Below are positions 26,170 through 37,998 of a stretch of DNA of 64,000 bases, in pieces. Both the position numbers and the translations under genes were made by a program. Within the stretch, counting starts at the first letter, position 1, and the number at the start of each line of letters is the position of its first letter. Source of the stretch: Sphagnum magellanicum (taxonomy: Eukaryota; Streptophyta; Sphagnopsida; Sphagnales; Sphagnaceae); contig CM038912.1 in the NCBI GenBank assembly GCA_021904315.1, forward strand, positions 13,479,061 through 13,543,060, read 5' to 3'. The notes under the pieces are model-generated. The model was not told where the DNA came from. It made no database searches and saw only the letters and a list, made by a program, of their open reading frames with translations.

Positions 26170-27258
26170 TTGTTCAATGATCATATTTTCTATCACATTA
26201 TTTCCATTTAGTGGCAATTTCCTTCTACCCTATTTAGAAAACCATATAAAGTTCATGCATTAACATGGGTGAACTATGTCCTTTAGCGTGCTTAGAAACT
26301 TGTCATGTCTTATAACATAATTATTTAGTTGTTGAGTATGTTAAGAGATGTCCTTTGTCTTGCATCAAATTATGTTGTCAATTATGACCCAAGGACTTTG
26401 AAACCATTTATATCATTTCATGGTTTTGTAACTTCTACCTTCACAGTGCAAAAAATGTTTAAATTCAAAACCCTTAAACTACCATTGTAATTGGGATTAT
26501 TACATTCACAATTACAACATTTTGTCACAAATGCTAGGAATGAAAGTTATTGCCATTTCATGATATATTGGGTTGGATGTGGAAATAATAAAGTTGATGT
26601 GATTATTGGTTTCTAGTTTGTTTACATTTAGACTAAACAACCATGGACACCATCTAAATGTTGCTATTGAATTCTAGAAAAATTCTTGGTTTTTAGTAGC
26701 CTTTAAGGAATTGTGCCCTATGGGTTGGCTTGTCGACTATGCTATTGTGACAAACCCATGTCATCAAACCCTTTACGTCATTCATGCTTGGTCAATTATG
26801 CCCTCATAGTGCACAAGATGCAAAAATCCTTGGATACCTTAAATTGCAACCACTTGTTGCTAGGGTATTTTATTGTAATGATATAAACTAATGAAGGGTT
26901 ACATGTAACGAACCCTATGTTTGTATGCCCAATATTTCATGCATGTGGATGGGGCTATTGATGTGTAACATGTTTAGTTTGGATGTATTTAGAACAAGCA
27001 CAAAGGCTATACTCCATTTGAATGTTGCTTATGAGTTGTGTTTAAGCCTTAAGTCTTCATCCATAAATTATTTATTATAATACGTTGTTGTAATACTAGT
27101 ATCAATAGAATATTCAATGTTTGATGTGATTATGGAGTCATAAAAATTCCATTTTCATAACTACCATGTCCAATTTTGAGCTCTTTACCCACATGGTTTG
27201 TGTCTATGTAAATTGAAAGGCGCTAACCCAATAATTGTTTGCTTTTGCTACTTGCTAG
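26170..27258 (+). other. intron of the CACTA transposase gene
   Basis: TNP2 coding similarity stops at about 26166 (SILFNLLY) and resumes at 27259 (DLLIWHTFDLMRYEKNF) after a good acceptor (CTACTTGCTAG). The gap is AT-rich with no coding signal. An intron near here fits the family. A small internal insertion cannot be excluded. Confidence 0.6.
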
Positions 27259-28107
27259 GACTTGTTGATATGGCATACATTTGATTTGATGCGTTATGAG
27301 AAGAATTTCGTCATCAATGTGCTAAAAACAATCTTGGGAAAAAAAAATAACAAAAAAGTGCGAGAAGATTTGCAAGTTGTAGTTGTCTATGAACCTTTGT
27401 GGTTGAAGTTGCACCTTACAAAGGCTAATGAGACTGTGATGCCGGTAGTCCTTTAGGTCATGTGAAAAGAAAAGCGACCAACTTTCCTAGACACCATGGC
27501 CAAAGTTAAGTTGCCAGCTGGTTATGCCTCTAGTTTCAAACAACTTGTTATGAAAGGTAAGCTTGGGGGGATGAAATCCCATGATTATCACATCCTATTC
27601 CAATCAATTTTTTCCTTATGTATGTGGCATCGAATAGCCAAAGAACCTCGAGCTACCATAATGGAAATTTGCAAAGTATTTAAACAACTTTGCACAAAGG
27701 CCTATGGCCCAACAACATACCCAGACTTGAAGATGGGAACTATAAAATCATTGGTCTTCCTTGAAAAGGTATTTCCCCCTAATTTTTTTGATTTAATGAC
27801 ACACCTTGATGTTCATTTGATGGATAAATTGGACACTTGTGGGCCTGTGCATTCTCGTTGGATGTACCCTATTGAGTGTGCCCTGAAAGACTTAAAGGGG
27901 TATGTTTGAAACATGTGCAAGCTAGAGGGTTCAATGGTAGAGGGCTACATATTTTATGAAGCCCTAGGTTTATACACAAAATATATGGAAAATTTCAAGG
28001 CTACCAAAAGGCGGGTGTGGGATGCAAATGAAAAGGAAGGAATTTTTGGAGAGGTCTTTGAAGGAGCACCCAAACCATGCCCTTTATTAATGGAACTACA
28101 AGTGTGA
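27259..28107 (+). pseudogene. CACTA TNP2 transposase, 3' exon (DUF4218-like)
   Basis: After the acceptor at 27258 come HTFDLMRYEKNFVINVLKT, then KVKLPAGYASSFKQLV (27500), GGMKSHDYHILFQSI (27568), ATIMEICKVFKQLC (27655), LEKVFPPNFFDLMTHLDVHL (27765) and GPVHSRWMYPIECALKDLKG (27842-27901). The continuation, LEGSMVEGYIFYEALGLYTK, runs to about 28000. This is the TNP2 C-terminal/DUF4218 region. It is one of the better preserved parts of the element, but stops at 27454 and 27907 break it. Confidence 0.88.
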
Positions 28108-28400
28108 GGCAACTTTTGTCCCTCTACCTCCGGTTCTACAAGGTGACTGTGCTTGAAAGCACAAATGCTACCGATGAATGACGAATGTGAATGTATGTAT
28201 AGTTATTAGGTTGCGTTCGTAGATGAAGTTAATTATTTTGCCTTCCAAGCATCATTCACAATTCAACATTGATAGATTCGTTATTTAGATTCACACATTC
28301 CAAATCCTAGAACCTTATATCAAATTGTCATCCCTTTTAATGAACACTTATGGACTTAACACCTTCTTAAACTTGGCTACAACCAGCAAGCCTTTGAACT

Positions 28401-28745
28401 ATTGTTTCTAACACATAGGTTGTCCAAATCTCGTTTGCTTTAGCTCTTTGGAAAGCTAACCACTAGGCACACCTTCCCACCAAATATCAAGATCTGTAGC
28501 TAAATAACTAGGTAGTTATGCTACGAAACCCGAAAGGGTTTTGCAAAGGAAATTGGTCCAACTCGACTGCAGACCCCCAGTCACTTGGAGAATTGTTTCT
28601 CCCACATACGTTGTCCAAATCTAGCTTGCTATAACTCTCTGAAAAGTTAACAACAAGGCGCATCTACCTACCAAATCTTAGGCTCTGCAGCTAAATAACT
28701 AGGAAGTTATACTATGAAACCCGAGAGGTTTTTTGTGAAGTTTTT
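28401..28745 (+). repeat. 191-bp direct duplication
   Basis: Two head-to-tail units starting ATTGTTTCT at 28401 and 28592 share GTTGTCCAAATCT, a GCTAAATAACTAGG block, and GAAACCCGA about 125-140 bases in. The second unit is shorter, ending near 28745. Divergence is moderate. Confidence 0.75.
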
Positions 28746-28975
28746 TTCTAAATTCTAACCTTCCAACCTCATCACCTCACCCCCATTCCTTAAAACTATT
28801 ACAAGATCTTCCTTCCACTCCTTTCCTTCTTCCCTCTCCTAAGTCTCACCCCCATTTCCCTTCAAAAAACTTGTGAAACAAGTATTCAAGGAAATTCTCC
28901 AAGGCAAAGAGAGACCCCCCCAATCATCCGAGCCGCCTTTTAAAAAGAAGGAAAAGGGAGGAGGGAGGATCCCAT

Positions 28976-29170
28976 GCTTGGTGGTCAAAGGAGGATCCCA
29001 TGCTTGGTGGTCAATGAAGATCCCTAACTTGGTGGTCAATGAAGATCCCTAGCTTGGTGGTCAATGAAGATCCCTTGTTTGGTGGTCAATGAAGATCCCT
29101 TGTTTGGTGGTCAATGAAGATCCCTTGCTTGGTGGCCAATGAAGGATACCATGCTTGGTGGTCAATGGGA
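28976..29170 (+). repeat. 25-bp minisatellite, about 8 units
   Basis: Head-to-tail copies of a unit built from CTTGGTGGTCAATGAAGATC. Inner units are almost identical and outer ones vary (GGAGGATCCCATG). The array ends about 155 bases before a TATA box. Confidence 0.85.
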
Positions 29171-29326
29171 GGAGAAGAAGAAGGTTCCTTGCTACCTATT
29201 CCCACTTCCCCTTGAGCAACTTTATTTGAACCTTCATTTTATTTTATTTTTTATCCTTTGACCTTAAATTTTTACTTTACCATGGTCCTAGGCCATCATT
29301 TACACCTCCTCTTCCTTTCCTCGGCC

Positions 29327-29333
29327 TATAAAT
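29327..29333 (+). promoter_or_regulatory. TATA box (TATAAAT)
   Basis: TATAAAT lies 90 bases before the ATG at 29423 in a C/T-rich context, a plausible RNA polymerase II promoter position with transcription starting near 29360. An upstream ATG at 29351 lies at or before that start. Confidence 0.45.
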
Positions 29334-29422
29334 CATGACCGCAAAACTTGATGTCACAAGTCCACCCCGCCTCCATTGTCAATTCGATTTTGTTGAAGAT
29401 CTTTCCTCTCTTCCTCGAAAGT

Positions 29423-29845
29423 ATGGCGTTGCGCACGGTCACATCCTACGGGCCCCAAGCCGCACAAGCGGATGAAGAACCGCCTTTGGAGTCATCTTTA
29501 TATCTAACCCTAACGCAGCATCCTCGCGATGAAGAACCCGAACCTCGCGAAGTGCGCGTTCGTCTCGAAGTTGAACCCCCTCAAGCTTGGTACTATCGTA
29601 TTTCGCCAAACTCCCGCACCTTGGTGATCTTATTACAAGTTGACCCCGCTTCTGGTGACGAACCCGAAACTGTCTGCGAAGGTTGTTATGAAATCGAAGA
29701 CACTTCTATCTTCGCTTGGTTTTCAGTTCCCGATGTTGGACACTATCGTTGGTTGCGCGGTCCGATTCGTCGACTACCTCCTAATAGCAAAGCAGACTAC
29801 CTAGTTCGTACCATTCGACGCATTCTAGACTTCCTACAGTTATGA
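29423..29845 (+). CDS. uncharacterised 140-aa protein, single exon
   Basis: An uninterrupted ORF of 140 codons starts MALRTVTSYGPQAAQADEEP and ends LDFLQL. I chose the ATG at 29423 because it has A at -3 and G at +4 and follows the TATA box by about 90 bases. The frame stays open to a TTG at 29348, including an ATG at 29351, which would give up to 164 residues. The protein has an acidic Pro/Glu-rich N part (residues 15-50), a middle with aromatic and Val/Leu strands (AWYYRISPNSRTLVILLQV), and a basic C part (RWLRGPIRRLPPNSKADYLV). No signal peptide or membrane span is seen. Its codons are GC-richer than anything nearby. I do not recognise a family. It may be a captured host exon, a transposon accessory gene or a young gene, within decayed CACTA DNA. 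Confidence 0.4.
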   Translation: MALRTVTSYGPQAAQADEEPPLESSLYLTLTQHPRDEEPEPREVRVRLEVEPPQAWYYRISPNSRTLVILLQVDPASGDEPETVCEGCYEIEDTSIFAWFSVPDVGHYRWLRGPIRRLPPNSKADYLVRTIRRILDFLQL

Positions 29846-30479
29846 GCTAAAGCATAGCTTAGGACTTGACATGTACTTGTAGCTCCTTGTTGAGCTTGCT
29901 CATAATCTAAATGAACATTTCAGTCCTCATGAAACTCCTATTATCATTGGCACACTGTCACATTGTCTATTTAATCATTAAGCTGATTTGAATCAATCCT
30001 TCGCTCCTATGGGTTGAAGATTGCTCTAGCTTTATTGGGCCTTTCACTAACTTCCTCACCCTACTTCATAAATTCCCAGCGTTCTTGCTACTTGCCAACT
30101 ACTAATACTAGACCAATGTTTTGTCGCACACCATGAACTCTGGTGTTTGTTTTTCTTTCCCCAGCCTTCTAGAGATTTCTCATCCCTACTTCCGCCAGTA
30201 AGGTTCCAAAACTATGGTTTATCAACTCTTTGCTGCAAAAAAGAACTAACCCAACTAATATCGTATTTCAGACAACTAAACCCCCCCTCTCACACCTTGT
30301 GCACACTCATCAACCCCTATTCTAACATAAAGTTGTTAAACCCCCCTAATAACTTCACCACACTCACATATTCCTAACCCAATTTTTAAATATTGTGACT
30401 ACTAGCCATGGCCATGTCGGTAGAGCTCACAACAAGATATTGCACATCAATATATATGTGAAAACCATTCCACATTGTC

Positions 30480-31240
30480 TCCATCGCTATAATGACTTGT
30501 TATTTGAGTGAGCTAATTTTTTGAACTTTATTTATGTCTTCAATTGTACAATCTGACATAATATGGACACTTACCCAACGTTTAGTCTAACGCTCTTGTG
30601 ATGTAGTTGACATTGTTAGTTTTTAAAAAAAACAATTTGGACTAGCTAATAGATTGTATTAGGCTACCTTGAAGGTGATGCATTTTTTATTTAGTTCGTT
30701 TTCTTGAATGAATTCTACTATTTGGCATATTACACATGGGTAGCCTCCATTGTGATGCACTCTAACATGTTGTAATCATGGTTTGTTTAAGTTTATCTTT
30801 AACTATACAAACTGCCACATTGTTACTTATTTAGCCTTTAGTTTGATGCACTTGTGATGGAACTCAATTCTTGCTTTGTTTCTTTGTTGATGTTAGGCCT
30901 AGTTGGTAGACAATACTAGGATGTGTTAAATTTGATGCATTTGATATTAAGCTCATATTTTAAATTTATTTCTTAATTGAATTGTACTAGTTGGCAAATT
31001 CTACGAGCCAATAGATTGTAGGTAGTTTACATATTATATTACATTCAAAGTAATGATAAGTTGTTTGAGCTCATTTTATTGTTTCTTTTTCTTTAATGAA
31101 TTATACTAGCTACTAGATTGTACATGGGCAACCTTAGCCTATAGTAATATATTGGCCTTTCTTCATTTGGTTGATTTATTTATTTCTTCAACTACATTAG
31201 TTGCCAAATTGTATCATGTAGCCTTCATAAGGGTGGTATC
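30480..31240 (+). repeat. degenerate ~100-bp repeat field
   Basis: Variants of a unit recur about seven times: an ATT...TTTCTT stretch, then TTGAATTGTACTAG, TTGGCAAATTGTA, a GGGTAGCCTT block and GATGCACTTGTGATG. Spacing is about 95-110 bases and the copies are strongly diverged. Confidence 0.5.
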
Positions 31241-31417
31241 AATATTCAAAGGCTTACAAAACAATTTCTACTATGATGTGATGTAGGAAATTCAATGACA
31301 AAAAGGGATCTAGTCAAGATGATCCCATGTTTCCCAACATGGCTAAAAGTAGCATTGGCAAGTGACATTATGGGGCTCATGGGCGAAAATGAACATGAGA
31401 TACAAGACTTGTTAGTA

Positions 31418-31453
31418 CCCCCCCCCCCCCCCTCCCCCTCCCCCTCCCCCCCC
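31418..31453. repeat. C-rich microsatellite
   Basis: 36 bases made of C runs with three single T interruptions. It lies just before the DUF4216 block of the CACTA element. Confidence 0.95.
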
Positions 31454-31559
31454 TTCATTGCATTGTCTTATAGAGGCATTGCAACCTATGGGAACCACTA
31501 TTGAGCAACTACATGGCCTAGTACACAAACAATGGTAACATATGATTATGGTGTAATGG

Positions 31560-31985
31560 AGAATTTGAACACACTTTGCCCATTATTGTAGAAAATCCCA
31601 ATCCAATTTGTCAAATTGTGAGTTACATAAAGGAATGCAAGGAAATTTTACAACTAGATTATGGATTAACAAAGGTCCTTGTGCTTTTATGCTCTTGGGT
31701 GCAAGCAAGGACACATGGTCCATATGCTAGTACAAAGAAGGATGAATTTGGTTCTACACTTGTAAATTTCATATGACTAATTCTTGCAAAGGAAGAACCA
31801 TTTGTGTTCCCTTCTCAAGTAGAGCAAGTCTTCTTTTATGACTCCATTCAAAAACCTGGATGGAAAGTTATTCTACACAAAGCAACTAGGTCTCGACAAG
31901 TGGTTGGGGATCAAAACAATGTCACACTACCAACAAACCCTATGCTTGACATTGTAGATCAAAATGTCCGACTATGACAAATGGA
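31560..31985 (+). pseudogene. CACTA DUF4216 domain remnant
   Basis: Translation gives a DUF4216-like block in order: IKECKEILQLDYGL (about 31630), KVLVLLCSWVQARTHGP, KKDEFGSTLVNF (31735-31770), FVFPSQVEQVFFYDS (31800-31845) and KPGWKVILHKATRSRQV (31852-31905). This domain follows TNP2 in many plant CACTA genes, which ties the right and left halves of the element together across the 28.1-31.2 kb block. A stop splits it at about 31776 and another follows at about 31976. Confidence 0.8.
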
Positions 31986-32191
31986 GCAAAGTGAATGGCG
32001 TTGATTAGGTTGTACAACCTGGTGAAGGCCATCCAATTGGGCTACATGGGATTGTGTAATTGACCTTGAAATAGGTACTATTACATTATAATTTAGTAGT
32101 ACAAATTTATAGGAAAAATGGCACAATTCTTTGATGTATGGTTATGTGGGCATTATGTCTTTAATTAATTTTGTGTTGTATTGTTGTTTAG

Positions 32192-32311
32192 GAGATGATG
32201 AAAATTCTGCCTCACAAAGGGATGCAAAAAATGATGATGATGATGTTCATATGTAACTTCATAACAATGCAAACGATGTGCATCCATATGATGAGGACTC
32301 CAATCCTAGTA
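32192..32311 (+). pseudogene. CACTA acidic C-terminal exon, cut by the copia insertion
   Basis: After an acceptor (TTGTTGTTTAG at 32181-32191) comes an acidic stretch containing KNDDDDVHM and YDEDSNPS, typical of the acidic tail after DUF4216. It runs into the copia target site TAGTA at 32307-32311 and resumes at 38334. Confidence 0.5.
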
Positions 32312-32624
32312 TGTTAACAAATAGGAAATATAGTCAAGTGCAAACATAAATCTTTATTTAAAGGAAATTAAAACATGATGCTCACAACATGGAACATAAC
32401 ATCAAAAACTCCTCAAGGTTCTTGTCACATGAAATACACAAACTTGTGCAATGAAGAAAAGAAAGCCAAACCATCAACATTAAGGTATTTAACTAAAAGA
32501 CTAAACCACAAATAATCAAATTAATATAAGTAAAGAAAGTAATTTAATCTTGTGAAAGTAACCCAATTACTTTCCTACTCAAGTAACTAATGAAACCTAA
32601 TTAGTTGAGCTTGAATTTTCAACA
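32312..32624 (-). repeat. 3' LTR of the copia element
   Basis: 313 bp. On the minus strand it starts TGTTGAAAATTC and ends TTGTTAACA. It is the same length as its partner at 38016-38328 and differs from it at about 25 positions, with no length changes that I saw. Confidence 0.95.
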
Positions 32625-32639
32625 TTCCCCCTCAAGTTC
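32625..32639 (-). other. copia polypurine tract
   Basis: GAACTTGAGGGGGAA on the minus strand directly abuts the 3' LTR, the usual copia plus-strand primer position. Confidence 0.85.
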
Positions 32640-32680
32640 AAATCCACTTCCAATACACTAAGCATTTTTTTAATCCTCCT

Positions 32681-35600
32681 TCACTTGTTTGTACCTAAAG
32701 CCTTTGTGAAAATGTTAGCAATTTGATCTTCAGTACTGACATGAATAAGGTTAATTTCTTTTGCTATAATTTTTTTTCTAATAAAATGGTAGTGCACTTC
32801 AATGTGTTTTGTCCTAATGTGATAGATTGGGTTGTTAGCAAGTAGTATGCTATTGATGTTATCACAATAAATGACAACAGGAACATCCATTGATTGTCCC
32901 AAATCTAAAAATAATTTTTGTAACCAAATTACTTCACATGCAACGATTGTTATGCCTATGTATTCTGCTTCTATGCTTGATAATGCAATTGTTAGTTGTT
33001 TCTTACTACTCCAATTAACAACACCACTTCCAAAAGAAAACATGAAACCAATAGTTGATTTTCTATCTAAAACATTGCCAACCCAATTAGCATTTGTGTA
33101 TCCATGTACTTGTAATTGGCTCTTGGGTTCATAAAAAATTCCACCTTACAAAGTATGTTTTATGTACCTTAATATGCGTTTCATTACATCCTAATGTGGC
33201 TTTCATGGTGTTTGCTTGAATCGACTCACCATTCCAACTGCATAACTCAAATCTAGCCTTGTGATGGTCATGTAAATCAAACTCCCCACTATGTGTTTGT
33301 ACATAGTGGTATCCTCCACAAGGTCACCTTCATTTACACTTAACTTCACATTTTGCTCCAATGGAATTGAAATGGGTTTGCAATTCGTCATCCCATATCT
33401 AGACAATTTGTTCGAGGCATATTGCCTTTGTAGTAACCATATCCCTTTAAGGGACTGGATTACTTCAATGTCGAGGAAGTAACGCAACTATCCCAAATCC
33501 TTCATCTCAAACTTTTGTTTTAAAAACTTAATTTCTTCAAATCAGAAATGTATACATCACTATCTCCTGTGATAATCAAGTCATCAATATAGATGACTAT
33601 GATTACAATCCCACGATATGTCTTTCACGTATAGTAAAATATCTACATTGGATGTTTGAAATCCACTTGTGACAAGATACCAACCTATCTTGTTTGACCA
33701 AGCTCTAGGTGCTTGCTTCAAGCCGTACAAAACTTTTTCAACCTACAAACAAAATTAGGATGTGTTTGATCAACATAACCTGGTGGTTGTTCCATGTACA
33801 TTTCTTCCTGTAAATCTCCATGAAAAAAAAATTTATTTACATCCATTTGATGTAAAAACCATCCTTTTGTTGCTACCATAACAATGATTACTATCACAAT
33901 TGTCATTTTTGCAACCGGACTATAGGTCTCTTCATAGTCTATGCCATAAGTTTGGACATAACCTTTGGCAACTAATCTTGTTTTGTATATGCTCATAGAT
34001 CCATTTGCATTGTGCTTGACTTTGTACACCCATTTACACGCAATTGCTTTCTTGTCCTTTGGTAAAGCTACTAATTCCCAAGTAACATTAGCATCCAACA
34101 CTGCCATCTCTTCATCCATGGCATTGTCCCACTTAGGGTTTCCAATCGTTTGTTCAAAACAAGTGGGTTCAACCTCTTGTATAACTTTCATCATGTATGT
34201 GTACTGACAAGCTACAAAGCCATCATATGTGAGCTTTTGTATAAGGTACTTGATTTGTGTGGATTTTCATACTCCATTGCTGTTGTCATGTATTTTCAAA
34301 GCTTTTGTAGCCATCCGAGCTTCAAAAGTAGTAATTGAAAGGACTCTTGATCTTTCATCCACACTCTTCTCTGAGTCACTTGATTTAACATTTACATGAA
34401 AATTTTTAGATAATGTTTGAGAACTACCATGTATAATGTTTGAAGATCTTAATCTTCCTTTCGATATAGTGCTATTGGACTTACTAATTGAAGACTCTTG
34501 TGGTCCATTAATTAATTGTGATTCTTGTTCCACATTTGATGTAACATCACCATTTCTAACCTCTCCATCTTTTGCTATCTTCAATGGTGAGTACCAACTA
34601 ACCATCTCATCAAACACAACATCTTTACTCACTTGCAACTTTCGAGTGGAAGGGTTGAAGCATCCATATCCTTTTTGTTCTAAGGAATATCTAATGAAGA
34701 TACATTTCTCAGCTTTTTGGTTTAGTTTTGATTTCTTCTCATCAAAAACATGCACATATGCAATGCAACCAAACACTTTAAGGTGTGAGACATTTGATTT
34801 CTTGCCTATGAATTTTTCTTTGAGTGTCATGCCATGAATTGCTGCTATGGGTGTTTGATTCATGATAGAGATTACAATTGCTGCCACTTCAACCCAAAGT
34901 AATTTGGCAATTTTTTTTCATTCAACATGGCACGTGTTATTTTTGCAATGTGCATGTTCTTCCTTTCAACAACTCCATTTTGTTGTGGGGAATAACTACA
35001 TGAGTATTTCCTTTGAATTCCATGTTTTTTCAATTATTTTTAAAATTCATTTGAAAAATACTTTCCCCTTCCATTAGACCTCAAACATTTGATGCTCACA
35101 CCTTTCTTCTTTTCCACCATTGTTTTGAAATTCAAAAAATGTTGAAACACTTCACTTTTCTGTTTCATGAAGTAGACCCACACCTTCCTTGTGTGGTCAT
35201 TAATGAGTCTCACGCAATACCTGCATCTTCCAATGGATTTTATCTTTGTGGTCCACACATCTGAATGGATCATTTCCAAAGGTTTGGAACTTACATGAGT
35301 TGTTTGAATTGGGAATGGATGCCTAACTTACTTCCCCAATTGGCATGTTTCATAAACTTTTGACATCACCTCTTCTGTTCCAAATTTAGGAAGACCTCCA
35401 ACAAGATTTTTAAATGTTGGAGATTAACATGGCCAACTCGCTTGTGCCAAATTCCAATGTCTCCAACTCCTTTTCCATGTGTGAATAACATGGAATTCAC
35501 CTCAAGCATGTTCACATCCATGGTGAACATTTGTACATTTTTTTTCCCTTTTGCAATCAATTTGCCTTGGTTTTTCATGTCATCTATAAACCTTGTTCCA

Positions 35601-35830
35601 CCATCTCACCTATCGAGACTAATTTTTTTATTATGGTTAGAACATAAAGTACATCTTTCAAGTATTTTGTTTGCCCATCTTGCATGGACAATGGCACCTT
35701 GCAAAATTTGTGTGATGGGATGTGTAGTGTCATCACCAGTTTCCACAAACCTTGGTGTTTCAAATCCTTTATGTCTCAAAACCATTCTCCATGACTAGTC
35801 ATGTGGTTTGAAGCTCCAAAAATCACATAT
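32681..35830 (-). pseudogene. copia pol (protease, integrase, RT, RNase H), broken
   Basis: Minus-strand blocks in copia order: the end of a protease-like motif (GASNHMT, about 35800); GAG-pre-integrase with IWHKRVGHVNLQHL (about 35440); integrase with MIHSDVW and NDHTRKVWVYFMKQKSEVF (about 35270-35150); an integrase C-terminal block with HLKVFGCIAYVHV (about 34780); RT with WVYKVKHNANGS, YEETYSPVAKMT and QMDVNKFFFHGDLQEEMYM (34060-33790); RT 3' part with GSLIYMTITRLDLSYAVGMV (about 33270); RNase H with LSSIEAEYIG, YCDNINSILLANNP and RTKHIEVHYHFIR (32980-32770). The frame is broken many times and no product is expected. Confidence 0.93.
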
Positions 35831-35859
35831 TAGACATTGTTATTTGATACACCTCCTAT

Positions 35860-36827
35860 CATTAAATTTGTCAGGTGTTGCAGCACAAACAATTGTTCAT
35901 CACTTTGATTACTAGTTGATGCATAATTCCCTTGTTGCAGTTTTCCATTTTGTGCATCATGCTCCCTTTGATAATAGTTATTTGCCATGTGCCTAGGTTT
36001 CCCATAGTAGTAGTAGTTTAAATTGCCATTTGGTTGTTGACGTCGATGATTTCCACACGACCTCCATGACTTCCTCTTCCTCTAAAGTTTCCTTGTCCAC
36101 CTCCATGAACTTGACCTTCATGTTGATGATGTTCACCATGCGAGTTTCCATGTCGACCTCAAAATGAGGTTTTACCACCTCTACCTCTATTAGTATTTGA
36201 ATAGAAAGCACTTTCTTGTGATCTTCCATTGGATGAAATACCAACAATTTTCATCTCTTCACTTATAAATAAGGTTATCAAGTTTTGGAAATCAAGAAAC
36301 GTTTTTCAACCGCAATTGAAATATGAAACTAGCTATAGTCTTTTCCAAGTCCATTCAAGGTCACAACCACTAAATCTTCATCATCTACTGGGGCTCCTAT
36401 AAATGCAAGAACATCTACAAGGTTTTCACCTTTGTAGAATAGTCACTAATTTTCATTTTGTTTTTTTATAGATTATGCAACTTTTGTTTGAACTACATTT
36501 TGCAAACTTGTGTATTAGTATTATACATCTTCACCAATGTATCCCAAGCTTGCTTGGGTGATTTTGCATCTTGAATATGCACAATCATGGAATTAGACAC
36601 ACTCACAGAAAGCCAATACAAGACTTTCCTAGTTTTTTCATGCCAAGTTTTATTAACTTGAATTTGTTATTGTGTGGGGTTTTTTGGGAGAGGAGGTTTT
36701 TTCTCATCATCAGTTATGAACTCCCAATAGCCTTTCCCTATCAAAAAATTCATAATCCTAAATTTCCACACTTGGAATTGTTTTTGTTTAATTTTTCAAT
36801 TGTAATTTGAGAAAGATCGTTTGCCAT
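35860..36827 (-). pseudogene. copia gag (UBN2-type), broken
   Basis: Begins MANDLSQITIEKLNKNNFQV at 36827 and includes WKFRIMNFLIGKGYWEFI, WHEKTRKVLYWLSVSVS and QAWDTLVKMYNTNTQ, typical of plant copia gag (DUF4219/UBN2). A Gly/Arg-rich stretch and a zinc-knuckle-like region near 36000 follow. It would package element RNA. It is broken and part of the same fossil. Confidence 0.85.
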
Positions 36828-36894
36828 CTCTCAAGGCAACACTCAATGTCTTTTTAGGGTTTCACAAATGATTTGTTTCAAAAAATGATTTTAT

Positions 36895-36970
36895 TTCCTT
36901 CCTTGGGTTTCTAGGGTTAGGATTAGGGGTTTCCTTCTTTAGGTTTTTAGGATTAGGGTTAGGGTTGAAC
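36895..36970 (-). repeat. telomere-like (telo-box) repeats in the copia leader
   Basis: A cluster of degenerate AACCCTAA/AAACCTAA units on the minus strand (GGGTTAGGGTT on the plus strand) lies in the untranslated leader just before gag. Such telo-box motifs are known in plant promoters and leaders. The run is short and imperfect, so it is not a telomere. Confidence 0.6.
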
Positions 36971-37002
36971 AAGATGGACCTTGCATATGTATGTATGTCT
37001 TG

Positions 37003-37067
37003 AATATTATACGAAATTTTATACTATACATAGGTTTGATGTATATGTCCTTATTTCGTATAATATT
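37003..37067. repeat. perfect 15-bp inverted repeat in the copia leader
   Basis: AATATTATACGAAAT at 37003-37017 and its exact reverse complement at 37053-37067 flank a 35-base loop. It may be a structured RNA leader element or a small MITE inserted in the retrotransposon. Confidence 0.7.
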
Positions 37068-37998
37068 TTGTATAGTATTAAATACATGTTACATACCAAA
37101 CTTTTGTGAAGGTCTTGATAATGTATTTATGCTTCACTTCAAAATTTATTTTGATGTCTTCTCAATGTAAACTTTTGTCACATCAAATTTGTAAAGCTAC
37201 ACCATTCACATATGAACTTGGATTGATCCAAAATTTTGATGAAACATAAAAACTTATGTCTACTATCATTTTTCAAAATTTCAACTCATTTAACTTCATA
37301 AATTGAGAGATCTTGCTACTTCTTTGAAATCACCTCAAATTGGGACCTGAACACAAAATGACTTACAACTCGTTCTCAACAACTTTAAACTCCTTGAGAT
37401 TTTGTGAGACAATTTGAATATATGTTTTCTATATTTGTTCAAAATTTTAGCTTTATTGATGATGATCATAAGGAGTTATCACATTCAAAGAAATTGACTT
37501 CAAAACTGAGGCTGAAATTTTAGATACTTGGATCTCTCTCAATACATATCCAAATGAAATGAAATTTTTCACATATATATAATTTTTCTCACAAGCTGCA
37601 GATCCAAAAATGCTCAAACAAAGGAGATATGACCAAAAAACCAGATTTGACATAAAGTCTTCAAAAGTTCATAACTCACATATCCTTTTCATTTTGTGAA
37701 AATTATGAACTTTAGAAGACTCTATATACCGTCTTATAGTTTTTTATGACCTTTCCAAGTTTCATTCTAAAATCTTTTCATAGTAGATCTATCTAAATTT
37801 AAAGATTTGACTTCCACAACCTTTGATATGTTGATTTCTTTTCACCTCTTTTCTTTTCTTTTCTTTCCCTTCATATTTTTTCCTTTCCTCGTTTCTCTTT
37901 TGCACTCAACAAACTCCTATGATACTACTACAGACTCTCAAACTCTAGTTCTAGAGACTTTGTAACTTTAGATCTTTTTCAACTTTCTCATCAAACAA

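Larger units (their letters stand above)
28108..31250. other. foreign or captured block inside the CACTA gene
   Basis: TNP2/DUF4218 similarity ends near 28107 and DUF4216 similarity starts near 31576, with about 3 kb of unrelated DNA between. The block has a 191-bp direct duplication, a 25-bp minisatellite, a TATA box, a clean ORF with different base composition, and a degenerate ~100-bp repeat field (separate entries). Borders are approximate. CACTA elements are known to capture host sequence, but a nested insertion is equally possible. Confidence 0.5.

Noticed and set aside
36895-36970. Chromosome-end telomere
   Set aside because: Only a few degenerate units, and they lie inside a copia element.
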